NCBI GenBank assembly: GCA_025934635.1
Contig: JAICWX010000223.1
Span: forward strand, 1-14,478
Direction of reading: 5' to 3'
Source: Streptosporangiaceae bacterium
GTDB taxonomy: Bacteria; Actinomycetota; Actinomycetes; Streptosporangiales; Streptosporangiaceae
DNA length: 14,478 nucleotides
Shown: positions 6,535 to 13,009 of the stretch, in pieces
Layout: each line of letters begins with the position of its first letter
Numbering within the stretch: the first letter of the stretch is position 1
Translations under genes and position numbers: made by a program
Notes under the pieces: generated by a model
What the model was told of the DNA's origin: nothing
The model's database searches: none
Seen by the model: only the letters and a program-made list of their open reading frames with translations

Positions 6535-7451
6535 CGCTCGAGGGCGGCCAGTTCCCCGGCTCCCCCCAGCTCGTCGCGGATGACGTGCGCGACCCAGAAG
6601 CCGCCCTTGGGCAGCGCCGGATCGGCCGGGACGGCGCTGGCCGCGCCCAGCGCCGCGCACACCTGCGCAAGGACCTCGGGAAGGTTCTCCCGGTGCAGGC
6701 ACAGGACGGCGGGACGGCGCTGCTCGACCAGGCTCAAGAGCAGGTGCCGGAGCGCCTCAGCCTGCTCCGTCCGGGAGGGAAAATCCGGGGAGCGCCCGAA
6801 CGGGACCAGGCTGGCCTGCGCCTCGACGGTCCCCCCGAACTCTTCCGCGTACGGCCGCACGGTCTCGGTGCAGCGCAGCGCGGGCGAGCTGATCACCCGC
6901 GCGGCGGGCGCGAAGCAGGCCAGCAGCCCGGCCAGCACGCGGGCATCCGCCTCGCCCTGATCGTCGAGCGGGCGCGCGGCGTCCTCGCCGGGCCAGTCCG
7001 CCTTGCGCCCGGCCGAGGCGTGCCGGGCCACGATCAGCGGCACCGTCTGCTGCGGCCGCACGGCGGAGATCACCGGGTCGTCGTGGGTGTCCGCCAGCTG
7101 CTTGCGGGCCTGCGCCAGCGGCAGCCAGGAGATCGCGTCGATCTCCTGGCTGGGTACCGCCTCGAGTCCGGCGCTGAACGCGGCCCAGTAGCTGACCCGC
7201 TTGGGGCGGCCCCAGCTGATGTACTCCACGGTGGGCAGCCGGGGACCGAGGACCGGCCGGAGACAGGTCTCCTCCAGGACCTCGCGCACCGCGGTGAGCA
7301 GGATGTGCTCGCCCGGCTCGCTCTTGCCCTTGGGCAGCGACCAGTCGTCGTACGCGGGCCGGTGGACCAGGAGAACCTCGGCTTCCCCTGACCCCGGGTC
7401 CGCGGCATGCCGCCAGACGGCCGCGCCCGCCGCGAGGGTGGCATCAGTCAT
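6522..7451 (-). CDS. mutT1: MutT1-like Nudix hydrolase with histidine phosphatase domain
   Basis: Two-domain nucleotide-sanitising enzyme, 309 residues, like mycobacterial MutT1, which acts on 8-oxo-GTP/dGTP and diadenosine polyphosphates. The Nudix domain covers about 1-130; its box starts at Gly42 (GKSEPGE, then REVLEET near 56-62) with the metal-binding Glu residues intact. The Gly normally following EET in the box is Cys63 here. The histidine phosphatase domain starts at the strand [10 protein letters not shown] (catalytic Arg143-His144); the second conserved His appears in LCLHREN. The start is ATG at 7451-7449, inside the end of ppk1 (overlap ATGACTGA, 8 bp); the longer frame to 7496 lies entirely within ppk1 and is unlikely. 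The adjacent ppk1-mutT1 order also occurs in mycobacteria, which supports the name. It converges with dedA. Confidence 0.92.
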   Translation of the reverse strand: MTDATLAAGAAVWRHAADPGSGEAEVLLVHRPAYDDWSLPKGKSEPGEHILLTAVREVLEETCLRPVLGPRLPTVEYISWGRPKRVSYWAAFSAGLEAVPSQEIDAISWLPLAQARKQLADTHDDPVISAVRPQQTVPLIVARHASAGRKADWPGEDAARPLDDQGEADARVLAGLLACFAPAARVISSPALRCTETVRPYAEEFGGTVEAQASLVPFGRSPDFPSRTEQAEALRHLLLSLVEQRRPAVLCLHRENLPEVLAQVCAALGAASAVPADPALPKGGFWVAHVIRDELGGAGELAALERYEP

Positions 7452-9582
7452 CTGCCGAGCGGACCCGCCGTTCCCGTACCAGGGTCTCCTGCACATCGGT
7501 CAGCGGGCTCCCGGCCTCGCTCCGGCTGTGCCTGGTCCAGTACCCGTCCGCGTTCAGCCACCAGCTCGAAGTCCCGTCGTCCATGCCCATGTCCATGAAC
7601 CGGCGGACGCCGCGCTGGTGGCCGAGGTCCGCGATCCGGACCAGCAGCTCCACCCGGCGATCCAGGTTCCTGTGCATCATATCGGCGCTGCCGATCCAGA
7701 CTTCGCTGTCTTCGTCATCCCCGGTGCCGAACGCGTAGACCCGGGAATGCTCGAGGAACCGGCCGAGCACGCTGCGGACCCTGATGTTCTCGGAAAGCCC
7801 GGCGATGCCCGGCCGCAGCGTGCAGATGCCGCGCACCCACAGGTCGACCTGCACCCCCGCCTGCGACGCCCGGTAGAGCGCGTCCACCACCACCTCGTCG
7901 ACGAGCGCGTTGGTCTTGAACGCGATCTTGGCCGGCTGGCCGGCCCGGGACCGCTCCGCCTGCCGGCTGATCCGGCTGACGATGCCGTCCCGCAGCGACT
8001 CGGGTGCCGCCAGCAGCCGCTGGTAGGCGCCGGTGCGGCTGTACCCGGTGAGGTGGTTGAACAGCGCGGTGACGTCCTCGCCGACCGCGGGGTCCGCGGT
8101 GAGCAGCCCGTAGTCCTCGTAGAACCGGGCCGTGGTCGGGTGATAGTTGCCGGTGCCGAGATGGCAGTACCGGCGCAGCGTGCCGTCCGGCTCCTCGCGC
8201 ACGATCAGCGCCATCTTGCAGTGCGTCTTCAGCCCGACGAAGCCGTAGACGACGTGACAGCCCGCTTCTTCGAGCTTGCGCGCCCAGGCGATGTTAGCGC
8301 GCTCGTCGAACCTGGCCTTGATCTCCACCACCACGACGACCTGCTTGCCCGCCTCGGCCGCGTCGATCAGCGCGTCCACGATCGGCGACTGGCCGCTGGT
8401 CCGGTAGAGCGTCTGCTTGATGGCCAGCACCCGCGGATCGCCGGCCGCCTCGTCGATCAGCTTCTCCACCGACGCGGCGAAGGAGTCGTACGGGTGGTGG
8501 ACCAGGATGTCGCGCTCGGCGATGGCGGTGAAGATGCTGTTGTCCTGGTCGACGGCCCGGCTGGACGGGACGAACGCCGGGTACCGCAGCTCGCCGATGT
8601 TCAGGTCGGCGATGGTGAACAGGCCGCTCAGGTCGAGCGGGCCGGGAACCCGGTACACCGCGCTGCGGTGCACGTCCAGCTCGGTGACCAGCCGCTCGAG
8701 CACGTCGGCGGACATGGTGTCCTCGACCTCGATCCGGACGGCCGGCTCGAACCGGCGCCGCACCAGCTCCCGCTCCATGGCCTGCAGCAGGTTCTCGGTG
8801 AGCTCCTCGTCGACCTCCAGGTCCCTGATCCGGGTGACGCGGAACGCGTGATGCTCGATGATCTCGACGTCGCCGAACAGGTCGGTCAGGTGAGCCGCGA
8901 TCACGTCCTCGATCGGCACGAACCGGTTCTGCGCCACGGCCAGGAACCGGGGCAGCAGCGCCGGCACCTTGACCCGGGCGAAGATGGTCGCGTCGGTACG
9001 CGGGTCCGCGATCATGACGGCGAGGTTGAGGGACAGGCCGGAGATGAACGGGAACGGGTGGGCCGGGTCCACCACCAGCGGGGTGAGCACGGGGTAGATG
9101 CGCTGCCGGAACAGGTCGCCGAGCTTGTCGCGCTCGCCGGCCGAGAGCTCCTTCCAGCGCAGGATCTCGATCCCGCGCTCGGTCAGCTCCGGGTTGATGC
9201 GCTCGCTGAACGCGCGGGCGTGCCGGACGGTCAGCTGGCCCGCCAGGTCCAGGGTGTTCTGCAGGACCTGCCCCGGCAGCAGCACCCCGGTGCCCTCGGC
9301 CGGGAAGCCGGCCACCATCCGGCGCACCAGGCCGGCCACCCGGACCATGAAGAACTCGTCCAGGTTGTTGGCGAAGATGGCGAGGAAGCGCACCCGGTCG
9401 AGCAGCGGGACCGATTCGTCCTCGGCCAGCTCGAGCACCCGCTCGTTGAATCTGACCCAGCTCTCCTCACGGTCGAGGTAACGCTCATCAGGCAGCGCGG
9501 TCCCGGAACCGGGAGACGCCCCTTCTTCTTCCTCGTGTCCTTCCGCGGGAAGGCTGATCTGGCTGACACCCATGCAGCTCAT
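7444..9582 (-). CDS. ppk1: Polyphosphate kinase 1
   Basis: Reversibly transfers the gamma-phosphate of ATP to inorganic polyphosphate; 712 residues. Domains follow the family: an acidic N-terminal extension (1-30), an N domain starting at [19 protein letters not shown], a head domain (about 135-330), and two phospholipase D-like C domains. The autophosphorylated His is in [11 protein letters not shown] (His454), preceded by [15 protein letters not shown] and [10 protein letters not shown]. The second active-site His is in [11 protein letters not shown] (His612). [15 protein letters not shown] is also characteristic. The start is ATG at 9582, with a GCGGGGA site a few bases upstream; an in-frame ATG at 9573 is an alternative. 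It sits 29 bp downstream of the DUF4232 gene and overlaps mutT1 by 8 bp, so the three probably share a transcript. Confidence 0.97.
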   Translation of the reverse strand: MSCMGVSQISLPAEGHEEEEGASPGSGTALPDERYLDREESWVRFNERVLELAEDESVPLLDRVRFLAIFANNLDEFFMVRVAGLVRRMVAGFPAEGTGVLLPGQVLQNTLDLAGQLTVRHARAFSERINPELTERGIEILRWKELSAGERDKLGDLFRQRIYPVLTPLVVDPAHPFPFISGLSLNLAVMIADPRTDATIFARVKVPALLPRFLAVAQNRFVPIEDVIAAHLTDLFGDVEIIEHHAFRVTRIRDLEVDEELTENLLQAMERELVRRRFEPAVRIEVEDTMSADVLERLVTELDVHRSAVYRVPGPLDLSGLFTIADLNIGELRYPAFVPSSRAVDQDNSIFTAIAERDILVHHPYDSFAASVEKLIDEAAGDPRVLAIKQTLYRTSGQSPIVDALIDAAEAGKQVVVVVEIKARFDERANIAWARKLEEAGCHVVYGFVGLKTHCKMALIVREEPDGTLRRYCHLGTGNYHPTTARFYEDYGLLTADPAVGEDVTALFNHLTGYSRTGAYQRLLAAPESLRDGIVSRISRQAERSRAGQPAKIAFKTNALVDEVVVDALYRASQAGVQVDLWVRGICTLRPGIAGLSENIRVRSVLGRFLEHSRVYAFGTGDDEDSEVWIGSADMMHRNLDRRVELLVRIADLGHQRGVRRFMDMGMDDGTSSWWLNADGYWTRHSRSEAGSPLTDVQETLVRERRVRSADD

Positions 9583-9611
9583 TGTCCCCGCTGGGCACCC
9601 GGGAGGAAACG

Positions 9612-10241
9612 TCAGGGCATCCGGGCGTAGCCGGGGATGCCCGGCCGGGCCTGGATGGCCTGGACGCTCAGCGAGGCGGAGCCCCTGGCCGAGCAGAACG
9701 TGATGTGCGCGGGCACGAAGGCGGGCCGGCCCTGGGCCGGCAGCGTGATCCCGAGCTTCTCGGCGGTCACCTGCGTGCAGCCGGCGCGCCGGGTACTCGC
9801 GGTGACCACGACCTGCAGCACCGCGTGCGCCGTCGCCCCCGGGGCGAGCATGACCGGCTTCGGCCGGACCGAGGTGTCACGGACCGCCGCGCTGCCGATC
9901 TGGCTGCCCGCCGCCGGGTTCTGCCCGGCCACCGGACTGACCTGGTAGGCCGATACCTCCGGGTAGCCATAGAGGCGGCAGGTCTGGTCCGAGACGTTGG
10001 TGAATTCCAGCGCGTAGTAGGTGCCGCCGCCGTGGCTCAGGCCGGTGCCGGCCCGGTCCGCCGCGGCGGCGCCGAGCCAGGCCTCGAGCCCGGAGGCCGC
10101 GCACGCGGGGCCGGAGTACTCCGAGGACAGGGCAGCTACGGTGCTCCCGGGGGCGCGGGTCAGCACCACGGCGAGCGCGGCGGTGCCGACAAAGGCCGCT
10201 ATCGCGACCATACGCCATCCGATTTGGCCGTATCTTCTCAT
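9612..10241 (-). CDS. DUF4232 domain secreted or membrane-anchored protein
   Basis: Exported protein of unknown function, 209 residues. A hydrophobic N-terminal segment (about 11-28, after a short basic start) is a signal peptide or membrane anchor. Unlike many DUF4232 proteins there is no lipobox Cys near it. The DUF4232 domain runs from about 47 to the end: Cys47, then [23 protein letters not shown] (about 75-97) containing Cys88, an [12 protein letters not shown] strand, Cys155 and Cys183. Four cysteines in the exported part suggest two disulfides. The start ATG at 10241 is preceded by AGGA (TAGGACCGAA). The ppk1 start lies only 29 bp downstream, so cotranscription with ppk1 and mutT1 is likely, though a functional link is not evident. 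Confidence 0.82.
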   Translation of the reverse strand: MRRYGQIGWRMVAIAAFVGTAALAVVLTRAPGSTVAALSSEYSGPACAASGLEAWLGAAAADRAGTGLSHGGGTYYALEFTNVSDQTCRLYGYPEVSAYQVSPVAGQNPAAGSQIGSAAVRDTSVRPKPVMLAPGATAHAVLQVVVTASTRRAGCTQVTAEKLGITLPAQGRPAFVPAHITFCSARGSASLSVQAIQARPGIPGYARMP

Positions 10242-10375
10242 TTCGGTCCTATCTGGCGATGGTTGAGCCGTTCCCCGTGCCGGACCGCGCTAATCCTGTT
10301 TATCGATTTTTAATAGGACCCAGACGGATTCCCCGATGCCAGTTTGTCGCACTTAATTCGCACGATCGGCCGGGT
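10242..10375 (-). promoter_or_regulatory. Spacer with AT-rich patch upstream of the DUF4232 gene
   Basis: This 134-bp spacer includes a strikingly AT-rich run at about 10291-10316 (reading TATTAAAAATCGATAAACAG on the minus strand), unusual for this genome. It probably contains the promoter of the DUF4232-ppk1-mutT1 group. I cannot assign -35 and -10 boxes with confidence. Confidence 0.35.
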
Positions 10376-10654
10376 TCAGCCCTCGTCGCCGAGCTCGGCG
10401 GCGAACGCCGCCAGGTCGAGCAGGTGGAACATGGTGTCGCACCACCGCTCCCCGGCCGGCCGGTCGTCGAAGTGCCCGAGGCACTCGTTGGCCGCGTCGA
10501 GGATCGCCCGCAGCACCGCCCCGTCGGCCTCCCGCGGCTGCTCGCTATCCGGGCCGCCCTCCAGAATCGCCGCCGCCTTGCGCGCCATGGCCAGCCCGAG
10601 TGTTCCCGCGAGCAGCACGCGCTGCATCATCAGGACGCCATTGTGGTCTTGCAT
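10376..10654 (-). CDS. Hypothetical protein, 92 residues
   Basis: I do not recognise this protein. It is predicted mostly helical: a moderately hydrophobic first helix (MMQRVLLAGTLGLAMARKAAAIL, about 9-31), an acidic Pro-containing link (EGGPDSEQPREADG), and a second helical part with LRAILDAANECLGHF and a Trp-Cys-Asp-Thr-Met-Phe-His segment ending in LLDLAAFAAELGDEG. Two cysteines (58 and 72) are not in a motif. A GGAGG site lies nine bases before the ATG at 10654, the main evidence for expression. It stands alone between the 17-bp inverted repeat and the DUF4232 spacer, on the same strand as its neighbours. It could be a species-specific small regulator or accessory protein; nothing seen supports a specific role. 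Confidence 0.6.
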   Translation of the reverse strand: MQDHNGVLMMQRVLLAGTLGLAMARKAAAILEGGPDSEQPREADGAVLRAILDAANECLGHFDDRPAGERWCDTMFHLLDLAAFAAELGDEG

Positions 10655-10926
10655 TTCCGGTTGCCTCCATCGTCCACCGTGGCTGTCCCGCCTTCGGCAC
10701 CATGATGCGGGCGGGCAGTGACATTCCGGTCAGACGGCACGTAGCAGGCGATACGCGGCGGAGTCACGTGAGTTACATCAGCACCAGGAGCATCAGCTTT
10801 ACCGGTACGCCGGCCCTGGCAATAAGCCATTAATGAACGTGTGCATTTACCCCCTTGGATATCGGGGGGTAAATGCACACGATGGCCGGAAGAGGGACCG
10901 GCGGGGGTCTCGCGGCTAATTGCCGG
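10655..10926. other. Spacer between the orphan gene and the ferredoxin reductase gene
   Basis: This 272-bp spacer has no gene. It contains the perfect 17-bp inverted repeat (10838-10881), short palindromes TCACGTGA (10764-10771) and CATTAATG (10829-10836), and the GGAGG site of the orphan gene (10664-10668). The promoter of the orphan gene should be here, reading leftward, but is not obvious. Confidence 0.5.
10838..10881 (-). terminator. Perfect 17-bp inverted repeat, probable transcription terminator of the reductase gene
   Basis: CGTGTGCATTTACCCCC (10838-10854) and its exact reverse complement (10865-10881) flank a 10-base loop. The structure starts 45 bp after the reductase stop (10927) in the direction of transcription. 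It is followed on the minus strand by TTCATTAATGG, which is AT-rich but not a U-run; many actinobacterial terminators lack a full U-run. An alternative reading is an operator: the core TTTACCCCC...GGGGGTAAA recalls CsoR-type sites (AT-rich ends, C and G runs), although the central spacing is wider than usual for those. Confidence 0.6.
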
Positions 10927-12453
10927 TTATTCTTCAATGGGGCGGCAGGCGGACCAGATGGCCGCGGCATTGTGCAGCTTGACGCGCTCGCCGCGGCCGA
11001 GTGCCTTGGCCAGGTCGGTTTCGGCGGTCTCGATGCGGAGCCACTCGGCGTAGGAGACCGGCGTGATCCCGCGCCCGGCGAGCACGGCCGCCAGCGGCCA
11101 CTCCGCGGCCAGGGCCGGGGCTGATGCCGCCGCGCCGGCCGCAGCGCCGGCGCCGGCGGAGCCGGCCGCCTCGGTGACGTCCGCGCCCTGGGCGAGTCCG
11201 TCGGGGTACCGGAGCAGGCCGGCCCGCGGCAGCGGGGTGTCACCCTCGCCCGGACCGCCGGCCAGGTCCTCGAGCAGGCAGCGGACGGTCTCGGCGGCGT
11301 CGGACTTGTTGGTGCCGATCACGCCGGTCGGGCCGCGCTTGAGCCAGCCGGCCACGTACTCGCCGGGCAGCGGCGCGCCATCCGCGCCGAGGACGCGGCC
11401 CTGGGCGTTCGGCACCACCGAGGCGCGCGCGTCGAAGGGGACCCCGGGCAGCGGCACGCTCTGGTACCCCACCGACCGCAGCACCATCTGGACGTCGAGC
11501 GTCTCGAGTTCACCGGTGCCGCCGAGGCGGCCGTCCGCGCCGAGCCTGGTACGTTCCAGGGTGATTCCGCTCACCCGTTCGGTCCCGAGGATTTCGGCCG
11601 GCCGCAGCCAGAACCGGACGGTCAGCCGGCGGCTGTGCCCGGTGGCCGCGGGCGCGGGCGTCTCGCCCTGGACCCACTTGGCGATCGCCACCATGTTGCC
11701 GCGCACCCGCCGGTCCGACCCGGTCAGCGCGGCCCCCTCGCCGGCCAGGTCGAACGCGCTCAGGTCGGCCTCGTCGGCGTGCACGACCACCTCGACGCCG
11801 GGGAGCTCACCCAGCTCACGCAGCTCCTTGGTGGTGAACTTGGCGTGCGCGGGCCCGCGGCGGCCGATCATGTGGACCTCGCGCACCTTGCTCGCGTGCA
11901 GGGCGTCGAGCACCGGCTGCGGGACGTCGGTGGTGTGCAGCTCGGCCGGGTCGCGGGCCAGGATCCGGGCCACGTCGACGGCCACGTTGCCGACGCCGAT
12001 CACCGCGACCGACTCGGCGTCGAGGGTGAACGCCGTGGCGTCCACGTCCGGGTGGCCGCAGTACCAGTTGACGAAGTCGGTGGCCGCGTAGCTGCCGGGC
12101 AGGTCCTCGCCGTCGATGCCGAGCCGCCGGTCCCGCATCGCCCCGGTCGCGTAGATCACCGCGTCGTAGGCCGCCAGCAGGTCGTCACGGGTGACGTCCT
12201 CGCCGAGGTGGACCCCGCCGACGAACCGGACGTCCGGGCTCTCCAGCACCTTGCGCAGGTACTGCGCGATCGACTTGATCGACTTGTGGTCCGGCGCGAC
12301 GCCGTACCTGACCAGCCCGTACGGGGTGGGCAGGCGGTCGAGGACGTCGACCCGCACAGGAACCGGAACCGGCAACGCGGCCGCCTGCTTGACCAGCGCC
12401 TCGGCGGCGTAAAGCCCGGCGGGACCCGAGCCGACAACGGCAACGTTCAGCAT
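10927..12453 (-). CDS. fprA: FprA-like NADPH-ferredoxin (adrenodoxin-type) reductase
   Basis: FAD enzyme passing electrons between NADPH and ferredoxin, similar to mycobacterial FprA and mitochondrial adrenodoxin reductase; 508 residues from the ATG at 12453. The FAD-binding fold is at the N-terminus (VAVVGSGPAGLYAAEAL, Gly8-Gly13). LPTPYGLVRYGVAPDH follows near 41-56, then YDAVIYATGA. The NADPH-binding fold has VIGVGNVAVDVARIL (151-165) and MIGRRGP. The family-specific GWLKRGPTGVIGTNKSDA lies at 369-386. The C-terminal part is longer than in FprA because of an Ala/Gly-rich stretch (about 424-451) and a segment after it. A TTG six codons upstream (12471) is a weaker start. No ribosome-binding site is visible before 12453; TAGCGT eight bases upstream could be the -10 box of a leaderless transcript, though no good -35 is seen. 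Confidence 0.93.
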   Translation of the reverse strand: MLNVAVVGSGPAGLYAAEALVKQAAALPVPVPVRVDVLDRLPTPYGLVRYGVAPDHKSIKSIAQYLRKVLESPDVRFVGGVHLGEDVTRDDLLAAYDAVIYATGAMRDRRLGIDGEDLPGSYAATDFVNWYCGHPDVDATAFTLDAESVAVIGVGNVAVDVARILARDPAELHTTDVPQPVLDALHASKVREVHMIGRRGPAHAKFTTKELRELGELPGVEVVVHADEADLSAFDLAGEGAALTGSDRRVRGNMVAIAKWVQGETPAPAATGHSRRLTVRFWLRPAEILGTERVSGITLERTRLGADGRLGGTGELETLDVQMVLRSVGYQSVPLPGVPFDARASVVPNAQGRVLGADGAPLPGEYVAGWLKRGPTGVIGTNKSDAAETVRCLLEDLAGGPGEGDTPLPRAGLLRYPDGLAQGADVTEAAGSAGAGAAAGAAASAPALAAEWPLAAVLAGRGITPVSYAEWLRIETAETDLAKALGRGERVKLHNAAAIWSACRPIEE

Positions 12454-12583
12454 GAATGCATACGCTACCAAGATAACCGCCTGTCTTCAGACCGGCGGTA
12501 GGGGCGGCGGACATGAGCCAGGTCTGCATGGAGGACGACGACACATACCTATCCGTACGGACTTCCTCGAAAATATTTATTAC
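12454..12583. other. Spacer upstream of the reductase gene, left flank of the IS200/IS605-type element
   Basis: This 130-bp stretch holds the upstream region of the reductase gene and turns AT-rich near 12569-12583 (AAAATATTTATTAC). It ends in TTAC, the proposed target motif of the adjacent element. Before the insertion it would have been the short spacer between dxs and the reductase gene on the minus strand. A 24-codon frame starts at 12513, but it crosses the element boundary and is not supported. Confidence 0.5.
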
Positions 12584-12599
12584 GTGAGATAATGGAGGT

Positions 12600-12930
12600 G
12601 TGTAGCTTCGCTACAATTATCGTCTCTATCCGTCGTCGGGCCAGCGGGATGCTCTGGCGCGGGCGTTCGGGTGCGCTCGGGTGGTGTTCAACGACGGCCT
12701 CCGGGCATCGGATCGGCCGGTTCGTCCCCACCTCGCAGACGTGCTCGGCGTGCGGGTTGAGGGATGGCCCCAAGCCGCTGCATGTCCGCGTCTGGCAGTG
12801 CCAGGGGTGCAGGGCGTGGCTGGACCGGGACATCAATGCGGCGGTGAACGTCGCGAAGGCCGCCGGGCTGGCGGTATCAGTCTGCAGAGCGCAGGTAAGA
12901 CCAGGGCCTGCCCCTGGCACAGCGCAGTGA
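12600..12930 (+). pseudogene. tnpB: Deleted tnpB (IS200/IS605 accessory RNA-guided nuclease)
   Basis: Two separate parts of TnpB are recognisable in different frames. From 12606 the frame gives LRYNYRLYPSSGQRDALARA then FGCARVVFNDGLRA, the normal N-terminus. The expected start context GTG-CAG-CTT-CGC reads GTG-TAG-CTT-CGC (12600-12611), so codon 2 is now a stop. From about 12709 the other frame gives IGRFVPTSQTCSACGLRDG, WQCQGCRAWLDRDINAAVNV and a tail to TGA at 12928-12930: the four-Cys zinc finger and the RuvC-III Asp region. The middle of the protein (several hundred codons, including RuvC-I and RuvC-II) is missing, with a frame change at the join near 12705. It cannot make a working nuclease. 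The frame from 12592 covering the tail begins in the wrong frame for the N-terminus. Confidence 0.85.
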
Positions 12931-13009
12931 AGCAGGAACCCACCCGAAGTCACGCCGGGAACGACGCGACAGGCGGAAATCTCCGCTTTAATGGCGGAGA
13001 GGAAGTCAA
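12905..13009 (+). ncRNA. Remnant omega-RNA (TnpB guide RNA scaffold) region
   Basis: In IS200/IS605 elements the guide RNA of TnpB comes from the 3' end of tnpB plus the right end, and its guide segment is the DNA just outside. Here the right end keeps a 7-bp stem hairpin (12980-13000) and the terminal GGAAGTCAA. The adjoining flank, which would serve as guide, is the antisense 3' end of dxs, beginning TCGACTGGCTGCCC at 13010. The 5' limit is not visible and is approximate. Whether it is transcribed is unknown, and there is no intact TnpB in the window to use it. Confidence 0.35.

Larger units (their letters stand above)
12584..13009 (+). mobile_element. Non-autonomous IS200/IS605-type element (426 bp) carrying deleted tnpB
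   Basis: The left flank ends with TTAC (12580-12583) and the right end is TCAA (13006-13009). These are the left and right cleavage motifs known from IS608 of the IS200/IS605 family, which moves as single strands and makes no target duplication. A nested hairpin lies near the left end: TGTAGC-TTC-GCTACA (12601-12615) inside imperfect outer arms GATAAT (12588-12593)/ATTATC (12616-12621). A hairpin lies near the right end: TCTCCGC (12980-12986)/GCGGAGA (12994-13000) with a 7-base loop, then GGAAGTCAA. Inside are only the start and tail of tnpB. There is no tnpA, so any movement would need a transposase in trans. The tnpB and hairpin evidence is direct; the exact ends are inferred from the motif match and from the dxs reading frame. 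Confidence 0.72.

Noticed and set aside
7201..9630. An 809-codon plus-strand open frame opposite ppk1
   Set aside because: It is an antisense shadow of ppk1, which has all family motifs; long antisense frames are expected where third positions are almost always G or C.
12513..12587. A 24-codon plus-strand frame upstream of the tnpB remnant
   Set aside because: It crosses the proposed element boundary at 12583/12584 and before insertion would have run into antisense dxs; no family or conserved feature.
12549..12953. A 134-codon minus-strand frame opposite the tnpB remnant
   Set aside because: Its sequence is antisense to the recognisable TnpB zinc-finger tail and spans the deletion join.
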